Of a stretch of 64,000 bases of DNA, positions 43,600-54,999 are shown one piece after another; position 1 is the stretch's first letter, and every line of letters starts with the position of its first letter. The translations under genes and the position numbers were made by a program. The DNA comes from Liolophura sinensis (taxonomy: Eukaryota; Mollusca; Polyplacophora; Chitonida; Chitonidae), in the NCBI RefSeq assembly GCF_032854445.1, contig NC_088297.1, positions 1,832,403 through 1,896,402 of the forward strand. Reading direction: 5' to 3'. The notes beneath the pieces were generated by a model, which was not told where the DNA came from, made no database searches, and saw nothing but the letters and a program-made list of their open reading frames with translations.

Positions 43600-44138
43600 T
43601 CCGGTGATACGCTCGATTTTAGTCGCGGACCAGCGCCGATAAGGAGTCCAGGTGCCGCCGAGTATTTCGAGCGCTGAAATAATTTAACGTGCGTCCTTTC
43701 AAAGTGCTTTTAAACCGTTCTACCACAGACGCTTTGGTCTTGTTAAACGTGTGAAAAAGAAAAACACTCCGTTGCCGTTTAAAAATGCCTTGAGTGGTCT
43801 GTTCCGAAATTCTTTGCCCTCGTCCGTTTTATAGGTACAACGGTCGACGTCGCTTCTTGATAATGCGTTGAAACGCCTCGATCAGATGAGCACTCTTTTG
43901 CGTGTGCAGTGGAACCACCCAAGCGTACTTTGGAGAGGACATCGATGCAGGTAAGTAGGTAACAAATGTCGACCAGGTCCGCCTGCCACTGACGGTCTAT
44001 ACCCCCAACCACAACTCGGTTACGAGGGTAGCCCCTTCGAGCGGGACGGTGCAGGGTGTACGTGTCCTGCTTGGTCAGCCAAGGCGACACGCGGGTCCGA
44101 CTCACTTTGAGTCCATGTTGGCAGGCTGTCTTGAGCAA
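43600..44138 (-). pseudogene. Polinton-type integrase fragment
   Basis: Minus strand: WLTKQDTYTLHRPAR, YPRNRVVVGGIDRQWQADL with the first Asp of the catalytic triad, and YLLTCIDVLSK. Then, in shifted frames, KTDEGKEF (second Asp, near 43,825), KASVVERFKSTLKGR (Glu, near 43,720) and RRHLDSLSALVRD (near 43,650). About a dozen residues are missing between VDI and YLL. At least two frameshifts and a stop disable it. Polinton integrases carry out insertion with 6 bp target duplications. Shared block C lies about 100 bp upstream. Confidence 0.65.
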
Positions 44139-44242
44139 GGGCTGAAGTGTAATGAATGGAGAGCAGTATCGGCCGAGTCTGTGTCTCTGCCCGCGAGCGT
44201 TCTCTTATCCAGCTTCCATCCCCGCCGCCGCCCTGCTGCCGC

Positions 44243-44332
44243 TGACGTCACTCGCATGCAGAAGCGCGGACTCAACGACACATTCCCACCACCCAAGCAT
44301 CACCCTAATATCACAGCATTCTATACTACTGG
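44243..44332 (-). promoter_or_regulatory. CRE-containing shared block C
   Basis: Minus strand: AGTAGTATAGAATGCTG, then GTGTCGTTGAGTCCGCGC, CTGCATGCGAGTGACGTCAG. The last two segments are nearly identical to block A at 8,826-8,862. It is followed by GC-rich sequence and an ATG (44,108-44,110) leading toward the integrase. Confidence 0.4.
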
Positions 44333-44399
44333 GAGCATTATTTTAGTAATCTTTCACTCATGTGTAAAAAGGGCTATCCAAGATTCAGTGTCGTGATTA

Positions 44400-45012
44400 G
44401 AGTTGGATAAACTTATTGTGGTGTCATTTCCTAACATTTGATAACGTTGTTCATAAAGCCCACATTAGCTGTCAAATGTTTGGGCGCCTTTAGCTGTTTT
44501 TACAAAAATCTAAAAAAAAAATGATTGAAAGTATATTTATGCACAGCTTAAGTTGACAACTTAGTGAAGCCTACTTCCATATTAAGAGATCTTTTCCCTT
44601 AAACTGGTGATGCATAATGCGTCTTGCCATGTCTGCGTGACAGTGCACATCTAAACTCTTAAAACTTTCCAGCAATTTCACACAAAGTTTAACTGGGGAT
44701 ACAAGAAAAAATTATCAGGCTAAAGTCATTTCTTATAGAGCGGAACAAGTCAATCATTAAAAATTTATAAACAAAACAAAAATCAGAACCACCAGGTGTT
44801 GTCCTAAAACCAGAAAATTCGGTTTTTGCTTTCTCACATTACAACATTTTACAAGTAGCCTACATTTCACCGTACCATGAAGTACAGTCCACGATCTGCT
44901 CATTCACGGAACCATTAGCATATATCCATCATATCCTCATATGCATTTAGAAGAAAAACCCGGTGCGCTGTACTTTCGTGTCTGCGCTTTTTACACCGGT
45001 TTAACAACAAAT
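44400..45012. other. No gene recognised
   Basis: AT-rich, with no shared repeat or coding motif. Confidence 0.4.
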
Positions 45013-45138
45013 GTGTTTAACTCACTGACTCCGATAGCCCGCTGCAGCCGCCAGTACAGCGGCGGGCTGTAGCCGTGCCTGCCTTGCAGAGCGCTCTGCA
45101 TGCGGCCTGAGCCGCGCGTCGGAGTGAATGAGTTAACA
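45013..45138. mobile_element. Foldback/MITE-like element, 126 bp
   Basis: GTTTAACTCACTGACTCCGA (45,014-45,033) is inverted at TCGGAGTGAATGAGTTAAC (45,119-45,137), with a few mismatches. The interior is GC-rich and itself partly self-complementary (GCCCGCTGCAGCCG and CGGCGGGCTGTAGCCG). It stands out in AT-rich surroundings. Confidence 0.6.
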
Positions 45139-45755
45139 CTCTCTTCATGACAGGCCGTTGAAAACCACCGATTCTACGCTCTGTCAAAGATCCCGGGTTT
45201 TCTCATACGAGTGAAAAGTGACATAATACGAGTAAGACAATGAGCTCTCCTTACGTGCAAATTTATGTTTTCATTATTATTTACATGACTTAGACAGAAC
45301 AGTCCAACGAAATAACAATACTTCAGAGTTTTGATCGCAAATAAACGACCAATAAATAGTCCCCATGCTTATAACCGGTCTCTACCAACAGATTTGGTCA
45401 AATGTGGACAGTATACCCTCACCACCTCCTTCAGTCTCAGTAAGTTTAGACCAACATCATGTCCAAGCTTACGATGGTGACAACGTTTCTGTTTGTCCTT
45501 CCTGCTATATGTATAAGATTTGTGAGTTCTATCAGCAGAGATAGTACACGGGAGACAACGAGCCCATGGGTAAAGATATTAACTGTTTTCAGACCATGAT
45601 AATGTAACACTCGTTAAGCACTACAGCTTTGTTGGTGTATGAACACAGAGAGCTGTACAACTGCAGCTGCATAATGGGCTGCGGACTAATATACCGACTA
45701 AATATGTACTACTTCAGCTCACAGTGATCTAATGTCGTACTACACACTATGGCTG

Positions 45756-45814
<59 letters not shown>

Positions 45815-46649
45815 TGTCTGCCAAAATAGGTGGTATTTGGGGATGAGAATATTAGTTAATATCAATCATAACTCTTTTGGATATGAAAAAAAAATGGAAT
45901 GGGGAAGAGTGACATAAGTGTGCTTTGGTTACTTTGGTGAGTTATGCACAATGGCATTAGTAAAAAGCCTTCATCCTTCCTAAACATCAACATGTATGTA
46001 TTTTTTTGGTTGCGATTCAATTTTTTTCCAAGTAATCTCATGACGCTCAACCTCAAATTGGCGATGTTTAATTTTTGCGATGCTGAATATTCATAACACA
46101 TATATTACCTCTCTTTTTGTGGCTTATATAATAATAATAATAATTTATTTAATGTAATATATTTGAGACACACAACATAGGGAGAAAAGTATTACGGCCA
46201 ACTGTCAGCGATGTTAAGTGCAATTTACTAGTATTAGTCGCCGCTGGTCCAGAATTGCACAAAATGCTGTGTTGTCATCGCACTGAATATTAACATTAAA
46301 GCAAAGAGACCACAACTCGGAGGTGCTTAGTCTATCTACAGCATCAAGGTCTTATTTTATACACCTTAAATGTGGTCATGTTAAAAAAATTTTCCGCCTC
46401 AGCAGACACATTTCAGATACCTAAGCCCTCCTTTTAACAAACGTATTGAACTGATTTAGGGGTGATCTAATCTTGAGGTTATCATCGGTGCATAGGAATG
46501 AGATATCTGAAATTTACAAGTGGTACAGTGGAGCATAGTGTATTCGGATATTTTGTTCACGTGGAATAGGATATTTAATTTGCTGAGTTTGATTGCTGGG
46601 CGGTGATGTATATTTTAAAAGGTTTTCAAAACCTTTACCTGACATCATT
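45139..46649. other. No gene recognised; contains a (CA)n microsatellite at 45,757-45,811
   Basis: About 27 CA dinucleotides, and a short (AAT)n at about 46,126-46,142. The open frame over the CA repeat is an artefact. The rest shows nothing. Confidence 0.6.
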
Positions 46650-47310
46650 TTTGTTGTAAAAATTGATATCTTTTGTAAATAAATTAATCAGTAGGCTGAA
46701 GAATAATTTACACATGCCAGTAAAGTTATTTGAATTGTTATACCACCTGAGTGGGAATCAGACTCTTGGAAAGCAGAGTGCTACAAACGGGTAATCCCCG
46801 TTTAAAGCCCGGAAGAATACAATTGTCTGCGAAAACAAAGCAGAGAATATCATACATTCTAAACAACCCGTACAAATCACATGCACGGCCCGTGCAAATC
46901 ACGTGAACGACCCGTGCAAATCACCTGAACGACCCGTGCAAATCACCTGAACGACAGAATATTTGTTGCCACTGCAATCCTAAAAACTGACTTTTTATTT
47001 CTCGATCCACTTTTATATAAGTCCTTTCGACTCAATTGGTTTGTGTTACAGATTATATGCATTTTATAGCAGATTGTTATTGTTGTAGAAATTTGACACC
47101 AGATATATACTTTGTATATAAACTAATAAGTAGTCTAAGGAATAATTTACACATGCCAGAAAAGTTATTTGAAATGTTATACACCTGAGCGGAAATCAGA
47201 AACTTGGAGGGCACACTGCTGCAAACGGTTAATTCCCGTTTAAAACCCGGAAGAATACAATTGTCTGCGCAAATAAAGCAGAGAATACAATGCATTCTAA
47301 ACATTTTTTG
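46650..47310 (+). repeat. Direct duplication of ~195 bp with a 22 bp tandem repeat between
   Basis: 46,675-46,865 and 47,115-47,300 share ATAATTTACACATGCCAG, GTTATTTGAA, CCCGGAAGAATACAATTG and AAAGCAGAGAATA, with about one change in eight bases. Between them, CCCGTGCAAATCACCTGAACGA-like 22 bp units repeat four times (46,868-46,956). Confidence 0.8.
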
Positions 47311-47844
47311 TCAGACGTGGAGGGCCTTACCTTATAAGGACACGACGTTGGATTTCAGTGCATAACTTACACCATCATTATATGGACAATATAATGGAAT
47401 AAAGGAGAAGTACTTAACAAGGTATGACGTAAAAGCATGTCATCTCTGTTCAAAAAAGTCACGTGTTTTTAACTCTGGTTAAAAATGCAAAAAAAATACT
47501 GATCTTAGCGCCCTCTTTTGTGAAATCTATTGGCCTGTGGATAAGTTTAAAAAGTGGAGTTCTAAGGTAAATTTCTGCACACAGCTGAAGACGGCGGGAG
47601 TGGATAGACGTGCTATGGAACCACCGTTGCGAACACAAGGTTTGTCCTTCGGTTTGAATTCGGATCTGCTCTGTCGCTTCTTAATGATAAACGCAATTAA
47701 GTAATATAACAGTTTTATATCCGATAAATCAATTATTAGTCTGTGGAGGTCTGCTTTTATATTTTATGTCCACTTATGAACAATCCACTTTTGCTTCAGG
47801 ATTGTGATTACAAGGGTAGTTTTTCCTAACAGAGGCGGTTTTCT
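47311..47844. other. No gene recognised
   Basis: No coding motif or shared repeat seen. Confidence 0.4.
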
Positions 47845-47930
47845 CCCATCATAATGCTGGCTACCGCCATATAAGTGAAATATTCATGGGCACGGCGTAA
47901 AACACCAATCAAATAAGTAAATAAATCCTA
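47845..47930 (+). mobile_element. SINE 3'-end fragment
   Basis: CATCATAATGCTGGCTACC, TATAAGTGAAATATTC, ACGGCGTAAAACACC and an (AAAT)n tail. Confidence 0.75.
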
Positions 47931-48167
47931 ACAGAGGCAATTTGCCTTGTTTATAATATCGCCGAGAAACTATATAAACGAAATTTATTTTTAACATCAT
48001 CTTGTTTCTGGTGCTTACAATTACTCTGCTTTGTTGCTGATAGGGTCCTGGCAAATCATGGTCGTATCATTCACACATAGTTATAATTAAACATAAGTGT
48101 GATGTGTTCTAAGTAAAAATAAAAGCCTTTTAACATAAGGTTGTTTGTCACAGCTTCTATTTATTTA

Positions 48168-48450
48168 GAGGGGCTTCCGTGGCTCATTTGGTTACCGCGC
48201 TAGAGCAGAGTAATGACCCAGGTGCCTCTGACCAATGCGATCGCCTTAAGTTTCTCCAGCTCATGCTGGCTTCCTCGGTTTATTTCGGTTTGCTACTTTG
48301 TCTTGTATCCGCAGGGTGCTGGAAGACCTTCCCACGTACGGCCGTGGGTTTCCCCCAGGCTGTGCCCGGTTTCCTTCCACCATAAAGCTGACCGCCGTCG
48401 TATAAGTGAAATATTCTTGAGTACGGCGTAAGATACGAATCAAAAAAATA
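48168..48450 (+). mobile_element. tRNA-derived SINE with an internal inversion
   Basis: The 5' tRNA part (CCGTGGCTCATTTGG) and 3' end are in plus orientation. The middle, 48,311-48,345, reads CCGCAGGGTGCTGG, GACCTTCCCACGTACGG and is the reverse complement of the normal body. Just before it, 48,284-48,310 is a perfect inverted copy of 48,455-48,481 in the 3' flank. The pattern suggests a replication template switch or a foldback-mediated inversion. Confidence 0.75.
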
Positions 48451-48756
48451 AATAATACAAGACAAAGTAGCAAACCGAAATAGACCTACTGACATCAGGT
48501 CTATTTCAGTTATGGCGTAAAACACCAGTCAAATAAAGAAATAAATTTATTCAGTGCTAACATTTTGATATCGAAACTAATACCATCATTACCACAGCTT
48601 CGCTTTATTCAATGAGGCATATGTATCTTATTTTATCGAAGCAAGTTTCTATATACAATTCAAAGAAATTAAACGCCTGTGGATCTCAATTTCCTCCCAT
48701 AGAAAACTGCCAGATCCATTATTATTGACCGTGTTTTCCTTTCCAGCAGAAAATTA

Positions 48757-48898
48757 ATGTCCGGAGTTATCGGGATCACCATTGTGTTCACAACGAACAA
48801 AATGCCCGGAATGATGGGATGCCGAAGTCTGTGCGGAGTTGTGGGTGTGCTGAAGCTGTTTTCCTTATTATCTCTCATACCAGTCGGGCAAACTGCAC
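48757..48898 (+). CDS. Signal-peptide exon of the SRCR gene
   Basis: An open frame from ATG 48,757 (or more likely the in-frame ATGs at 48,802, 48,811 or 48,814) codes GVVGVLKLFSLLSLIPVG, a clear hydrophobic core, and then QTA. It ends at C|GTGAGT (donor at 48,899). The frame leaves in phase 1, exactly what the first SRCR exon at 53,768 needs; the join forms a Gln codon. A possible acceptor (TTTCCAG) lies at 48,740-48,746, so a 5' untranslated exon may exist further left. The 4.9 kb intron is full of SINEs and tandem repeats. The link is inferred from phase and order. If correct the protein is secreted or a type I membrane receptor. Confidence 0.55.
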
Positions 48899-48959
48899 GT
48901 GAGTACAATTTAAGTTAACGACGACAAGTTATTTAATAGGATTTAAGAAAAAATGCGTT

Positions 48960-49195
48960 CGATGTGAGTTTAATTCCAGCTCATGGTGGCTTCCTCTCCA
49001 GCCATAAATGGGAACGTCTCTCCGCAAACTGCGGATGGTCATGGGTTTCCTCCAGGCTCTTCCCAGTTTCCTCCCACCATGTTAGCCGTCGTCGAATAAG
49101 TGGAATATTATTGAGTAAGTGCCTGGTTTTCCTTCCACCACAATGCTGGCCAACATCGTATAGGTGAAATATTAGTGAGTACACCAATCAGATGA
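48960..49195 (+). mobile_element. SINE, 5'-truncated, with doubled 3' end
   Basis: Starts at the B-box region (GTGAGTTTAATTCC), runs through GGCTTCCTCTCCAGCC and GGATGGTCATGGGTTTCC, and carries two successive 3' ends (CGTCGAATAAGTGG and CATCGTATAGGTG). Confidence 0.8.
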
Positions 49196-49236
49196 ATAAA
49201 TACATATTTTTTTAACGCCAGGGTATACGGTAAATC

Positions 49237-49535
49237 CCAGAGCCAAAAGTATCCTGACAATCACGGCGTCCTGTAAAGGGCTTTTTACTTGTTTAATTGT
49301 TATTTGACCTCCCAGAGCCAAAAGTATCCTGACAATCACGGCGTCCTGTAAAGGGCTTTTTACTTGTTTAACTGTTATTTGACCTCCCAGAGCCAAAAGT
49401 ATCCTGACAATCACGGCGTCCTGTAAAGGGCATTTTACTTGTTTAATTGTTATTTGACCTCCCAGAGCCAAAAGTATCCTGACAATCACGGCGTCCTGTA
49501 AAGGGCTTTTTACTTGTTTAATTGCTATTTGACCT
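49237..49535 (+). repeat. Tandem repeat, 75 bp unit, four copies
   Basis: Almost identical units CCCAGAGCCAAAAGTATCC, TGACAATCACGGCGTCC, GGGCTTTTTACTTG. A minus-strand open frame across it exists because 75 is a multiple of 3. Confidence 0.95.
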
Positions 49536-49539
49536 GGAA

Positions 49540-51950
49540 CTCATTCACTGACTACGAATTTAAACTTTGATATGGAATTCATGCCTGGAATATCCATTGT
49601 CTGCCCGGCATCATTGAACACTGATGACCGCTTCTCTTTTGTGTCTTACCGGCTTTATTTCTTATTTGTGTAATTTCTTACATACCTTTGTATTTGGGAG
49701 TTAATGTTATACGTTGTTTTGGAAATGGATCTTGCGATTATCGGCTTGGAACGCCTTTTACGGACATGACTCTTAAATTTTAGGTGCTTCTTGCGAACGG
49801 CTTTGGAAGTGCTACTTTTTAAGCATTCGCATGAAGAGTTAGAAGAAACCCTAACCGAGATAAATTGTCAAGCGCCCAGGTTTCACCTGTTACGCATAAC
49901 TATTTGCTGTCTCACTGTCGCCACTGGTTTTACCCTCTATGTTATAGTCCACTGTCATATCACTGCGCCCTGTCACTTTGATAGCCCCCAAACCACGGCG
50001 CCATATGGTACAAAAGATATTATCGAAAGATAAGTATAAAACCATAACCGCAAGCAGTGTCGGCCGAAGTCCTCCTAGTTTGTTGTCGTAACTATCACTG
50101 TTCCCTATCAAGTACCATGTCAATACCTATTTCTAACTATACAACAGTTTTGGAAAATAATGACAATGCAGTAAAAACCAAGCAGCATGTATATGTATCT
50201 GCCCAGTTTCCGTCTAACTTTAATTTCCATTTCTGAAATTAGGTGATGTTGTTTAAACACTTCTAGCAAGACAATTATTGACAACAGCTCATCTCCGTTG
50301 TTTCATATACGTGGAGCAAAGGACAGTTCTTGCGTTACAATTTGGTGCGAGCTTTTGATTTTTAGCTCTCATAGTATTCGATCTATAGTTCATTTACGTA
50401 ACTGATTTCTTTATGATATCTCAAAAAGTTACAAACATAGCTTAAAAAGCGGTTTTGGAATCAGAAATGCCAGGTACATTAAAATATAGCAAGCATTATC
50501 AAAATTCAAAACTAGTTGTGACGTCATAATTTGGACGAGCTGCAAGCTTGTAAAGTTTTTACCTAAGAATAAATAATGTTCACAAAGTTATTGTAACTTG
50601 TGTTGGTCTACATGCATATTGCATGTTAAGAAAATCCATTTGATGGTTCTTTAGAAGAAGAAGTTTAAAAATTTTCCACAAAATTAAATATAGCCGCTCA
50701 ACAACGTGACCCAGGAAAATCAGCTTACCTCTTTTCACAGGTCCAAGTACATGGCATTGTGATTGCTAAATTTCAAGTCGATCTGTCTAGACTGTGTCTT
50801 GGTCACAATATCGGTGGAATACAAATTATAATCCAACCGTAAAAATAGTCCCACAGCCAACTTTTTTCCTGAAATTTTATTTTCTTTTTTGACATATTGG
50901 GTTTGTGATCATCCCTACAACAAAACTTGCTTTCTGGGCAAAGGACGGTTACAAGACAGTTGCAAATTCGGTTTTAACGACGAAATCGGAGATGGCCATA
51001 TTTTGGTTTTGCCTCCATATAAGTTGGGATCTATCCGTCGAAACAGTCATTCGTATATCAGCCGTCGATCAATAAGGACGTTCCAGGCCAAGGTCAATGG
51101 CAAGGTCAACTCCCTAAATGACGTATAACACAAGCCAGCAAAGAAATAAGAAAGTTTATAAAGTGCGAAATTACGTGCACGTGGTTGAATACAGGAGGAA
51201 TGGACGTTCACAATGGCTTTATACTTTTTTGGACTGTGCAAATGCAATGTTCATCCATCCATATGGATTATGATCATGTGAAAACTATTCACTTTAAGTG
51301 CCAAGAAAACCTGTAAATGTACGGAGGCAAGCTGCTCACACGTGTTTTTGTACGCATGAGTTCACATAAGCACTGTTTACAAGCTCTTCCGGCTCCGATA
51401 GGAGTTCCGGAGAACAAGGCTTTGAAAAATGGCTCTGCGTGGTGAATGGAATAAATGTATTTCACGCTAGACGTAGAGGAAGTGTAAGCGCAATAATTAA
51501 GTCCTTGCACAACGACTTATTAAAGGTTATCGGAGGACGGTCATATTGAGGTAAAACAGGCATGACACAACTCAGCTGTAAAACAAAAACCACACACGCT
51601 AATCGGCCTCTGTCGCCTCAGGATATACCTCTGCTGCCTGCTAGCACAGTGACTTTCCGCTGCCTGCTAGTTTCAATAAAAACACATCGACCACAGTTCG
51701 TACCACTGCTTATTGATATTGTGTAATGTTATAATGTTAAGGAATAAATCGAATCCGAGTGTACATACATTTGCTTTAAAACAAGAAAATACACACTTAT
51801 AAGGACATCCTCTTTCGCTATCGCTGAGATTGCCTGACAGCACAGGCACCACTGCTTGCTCATGTCGACCAAAGCGTACCAACACCGTTTATAGCATTCC
51901 TTATTACTGTCTTTCAACGCTCTGTCGGAAGTACAGATGCTGCACATTCA
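49540..51950. other. Intron sequence; no gene recognised
   Basis: Inside intron 1 of the SRCR gene. Open frames at 49,791-50,033 and 50,889-51,128 show no family motif or splice-linked context. Confidence 0.45.
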
Positions 51951-51954
51951 TGGA

Positions 51955-52720
51955 GTGTCAATCGACTTTTGTTTCTTAAAAGCTTCATACCTGTGTCTAC
52001 AGTAAAAATAGGGTGATTGCGACGCGTATATCGCAGTATCAACCTGTGCCAGGAACATGGCGAAGAACAAGGCTGATTGCCAAGCCAATACCGCAGTATC
52101 AACCTGCTGGCAGCAAGATGGGGAAGCACAGCAACATATGCAGGCTGATGGGTGCATACCTGTATGTACAGTAAAACAAGGGTGATTGCGAAGCCTGTAG
52201 CGGAGTATTAACCTGCTGGAAAGAACATGGAGAAGAACAAGGGTGATTGTAAAGCCTATAGCTCAGTGTCAACCTGCTGATAGGAACATGGGGCAGAACA
52301 AGGGTGACTGCGAAGCCTATAGCACAGTGTCAACCTGCTGGCAGGAACATGCGGAAGAACAAGGGTGAGAGCGAAGCATATAGCGCAGTATCAACCTGCT
52401 GGCAGGAACACGAGGGAAGCACAGGACTAATTGCAGGTTGAGGCCGGAATACCTGTAGATTGCGAAGCCAATAGCGCAGTATCAACCTGCTGACAGAAAC
52501 ATGGGGCAGAACAAGGGTAATTGCGAAGCCTATAGGGCAACATTTACCTGCTGGCAGGAACATGGGTAAGAGCAAGGGTGATCGCAAAGCGTATAGCGCA
52601 GTATCAACCTGCTGGCAGGAACATGGGACAGAAGAAGGGTGATTGCGAAGCGTACAGCGCAGTATCAATCTGCTGGCAGATGATCGGAAAACACAGGACC
52701 ATCTGCATGTTGAGGCTATA
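51955..52720 (+). repeat. Minisatellite, unit about 61 bp, about 11 copies
   Basis: GGTGATTGCGAAGCCTATAG, CGCAGTATCAACCTGCTGG, CAGGAACATGGGGCAGAAC repeat with deletions in several units. Two units contain an extra ATACCTGT segment. It lies at the left edge of the triplicated segment. Confidence 0.9.
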
Positions 52721-53254
52721 CACTTATGTCTGGGCTATGTGTACACGGTTGATACAAAATACTGGACGGATAAACAATAGGTAGCAAGTGGGTATTGTAA
52801 TAAGGCAGATATCTACAGGCTTGAGAATGTGTATGTCTGAGGGATAAGTGCCCCATCCCACCCCTTTCCCTAACCCCACCCAAAGCTTAAACAAATTGTT
52901 GATGTGTTCCTCAGTGCAATACGGGTCCAAACATGGGATCACAAAACACACGAGAACTGGTTTAGAAAAATAGAAAGATGGTCTTAGCATTTTTAGTTAC
53001 TGCTGTTTAACTACACTGGTGTCAGGTTAAAACAAACTAATTGGTTGTATGGCAAATATCTAGTGACAATAGTAGATTGATTCAAATGGCCGTGTTCTGG
53101 CAAACTTCAGTAAATAGGAATTGCTTTTTAAGCAGTTTAGTTAGGGCCATTTGGGGGATTCACGATCTTGAGTTTCTCTAAATATAGGCTTTTGTTCCAT
53201 ACACCCAAAAGTCGCACTTTTTCTTATTGGTACATGTAGGTATTGGTCATTTGC

Positions 53255-53435
53255 ACCGTAATTGAAAATATTTCACTCCTACGAAGATTGTTAGCATTAA
53301 GGGGAGAGAAAACCAACCGCAGACAGAGTGAAACCCAGATCCATCTGCAAGTTGCTGGCGGATTTTCCCACGTACGGTCGGAGGGAAAGCCAGCCTGAGC
53401 TGGACTTGAACATGCAGCGACCACACCGTTAAATT
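53255..53435 (-). mobile_element. Diverged SINE subfamily, copy 1 of 3
   Basis: Resembles the SINE body in reverse: CGTACGGTCGGAGGGAAAGCC, GAGCTGGACTTGAAC and CATCTGCAAGTTGCTGG. Many substitutions and a TTAGCATTAAGGGGAGAG segment set it apart. The other copies at 57,660-57,880 and 58,635-58,860 arose by the segmental triplication. Confidence 0.65.
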
Positions 53436-53767
53436 TTTCCAGGATGAAATGACACGCTAAACCGGTAAACGCTGTCTCAAGGAGGCGTTATTTTCCCCTA
53501 ATACATCGTCAAAGTTTTTGTCTCAAACCGATACGAAATGCTAAATAAAAAATAACGTTACCTATTACTCTGCTTAACAGTAAATAATCTGGGTACTACC
53601 CAGCATAGTGTATGGGAAGAGTGTCCTGTTAGGTGTCGTAGAATGCTACATTGAGGCAGCAGGTTAATATAGCGCCATTTGTATTCAGTCTGAATTGATA
53701 CTGAAGTTATCTGATATATTGTCAAGCGAACAAAATCACAGAGAAACCCCGTTTAAAATATTTTCAG

Positions 53768-53921
53768 AGACATATTCTGTGAGACTTGTCAACGGTCAGG
53801 AAACAAACTCTAGCCTTTCCGGACGTTTGGAAGTCTTTTACAACGGTGTGTGGGGCACAGTGTGTGATGACTCTGTCAACTACCGTACAGGAAATACTCT
53901 TTGTCGCATCCTTGGATTTAG
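53768..53921 (+). CDS. SRCR domain 1, first exon
   Basis: Acceptor TATTTTCAG ends at 53,767 and the donor is AG|GTATGT at 53,922. The exon codes VRLVNGQETNSSLSGRLEVF, then WGTVCDDS and TLCRILGF, the standard first half of a scavenger receptor cysteine-rich domain. It enters in phase 1 and leaves in phase 2. Cys in WGTVCDD and TLCR are the first two of the six group-A cysteines. SRCR proteins of molluscs are usually extracellular, binding microbes or other ligands. Its near-identical twin is 59,232-59,385. Confidence 0.88.
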
Positions 53922-54759
53922 GTATGTTTTATTATTTACAATGAAGTGCAAACTTTACTAATTGTATTGTGACTTCGACACTGTCAAAGTTCAACTGGCT
54001 CAACCTGTTTAAATCACGTGTTTTTTTAGTTTTCAAAATGTGTTTAGACCAACCACCGTGGAAGAGTCTTGGTGGCTGAGACAGGTGCGCTGTTATTGTC
54101 AGGCTCTTGAGTTCCAATGAGGTCGGGTGTTGGAAAAAACCCGTCATCTTAATTAATGACAAAACATTCCCGACCATCTAAACAATATGATGTTAAATAC
54201 TTGTTGGCGTGGGAATTGATATAGTGTGACATTTGAAAACTTTTCTTCCAGCGTTATTTGGGTTGGGCGCTCGGGTTCAACAGCTCTTTTGTCATAAACA
54301 ATATGGGAAAAACTGACTTTCTCTGACGTGGAGGTAACATTATTATCAAATGTTTTTTGTCAAGCAAATGTAACTTTATTCTCTGAAGCATCTACCAATA
54401 TACTCAGTTTGATTCGTTGAATAATTTTAGCATTTCGGACCGGTCATGGCCTCCAATGAATCACAGTATACCTCGCGTCTGTCATAAGGTGTACATTTTA
54501 AGTAGCTTTTAAGAAACTTTATGGGCATCGTTGATGATTTTGTCTGTTTATTGCAATCAATGAATGGTACTTGAAAATATACATTTTTAGACATTTATAC
54601 CAACTCATTTTAGAGTTCAACAGAAAAAAAATATTATGTTTGAATTACCTTCAAGGGATTAAAATATCATATATTTAGTTTGACAAGTTTTTGTCTAACT
54701 GTTTGTGTTTGATAACAACCACATGAATGCATATTTAGTTATCTATTCATTTATTGGTT

Positions 54760-54995
54760 TATTTATTTATAGATTTATTTGATTGGTATTTTACGCCTTA
54801 CTCAAGAATATTTCACTTACACCACGGCGGCACAGCCCGGGGGAAACCCACGATCATCCGCAGGTTGATGGCAGAGCTTCTCAAGCACGGCAGGAGAGGA
54901 AACCAGCATGCGCTGGACTTGAACTCACAGCGACCGCAATGCTGAGAGGTTTCTGGGTCATTACGCTGCACTAGCGTGCTATCCAACTGAGCATG
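54760..54995 (-). mobile_element. tRNA-derived SINE, intronic, near full length
   Basis: Reverse complement from the TTTATTTGATTGG tail to the tRNA start CTAGCGTGCTATCCAACTGAG. It has a deletion of the GGCCAGCATNATGGTGGG segment. The orthologous copy at 59,560-59,790 keeps that segment. Confidence 0.85.
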
Positions 54996-54999
54996 GTTA

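Noticed and set aside
49172-49489. Minus-strand frame with a 25-residue protein repeat
   Set aside because: The 75 bp tandem repeat is a multiple of three and automatically keeps a frame open; there is no other sign of coding.
54040-54180. Another SINE (TGGCTGAGACAGG and GAGTTCCAATGAGG)
   Set aside because: The boxes are weak and no body or second copy was found.
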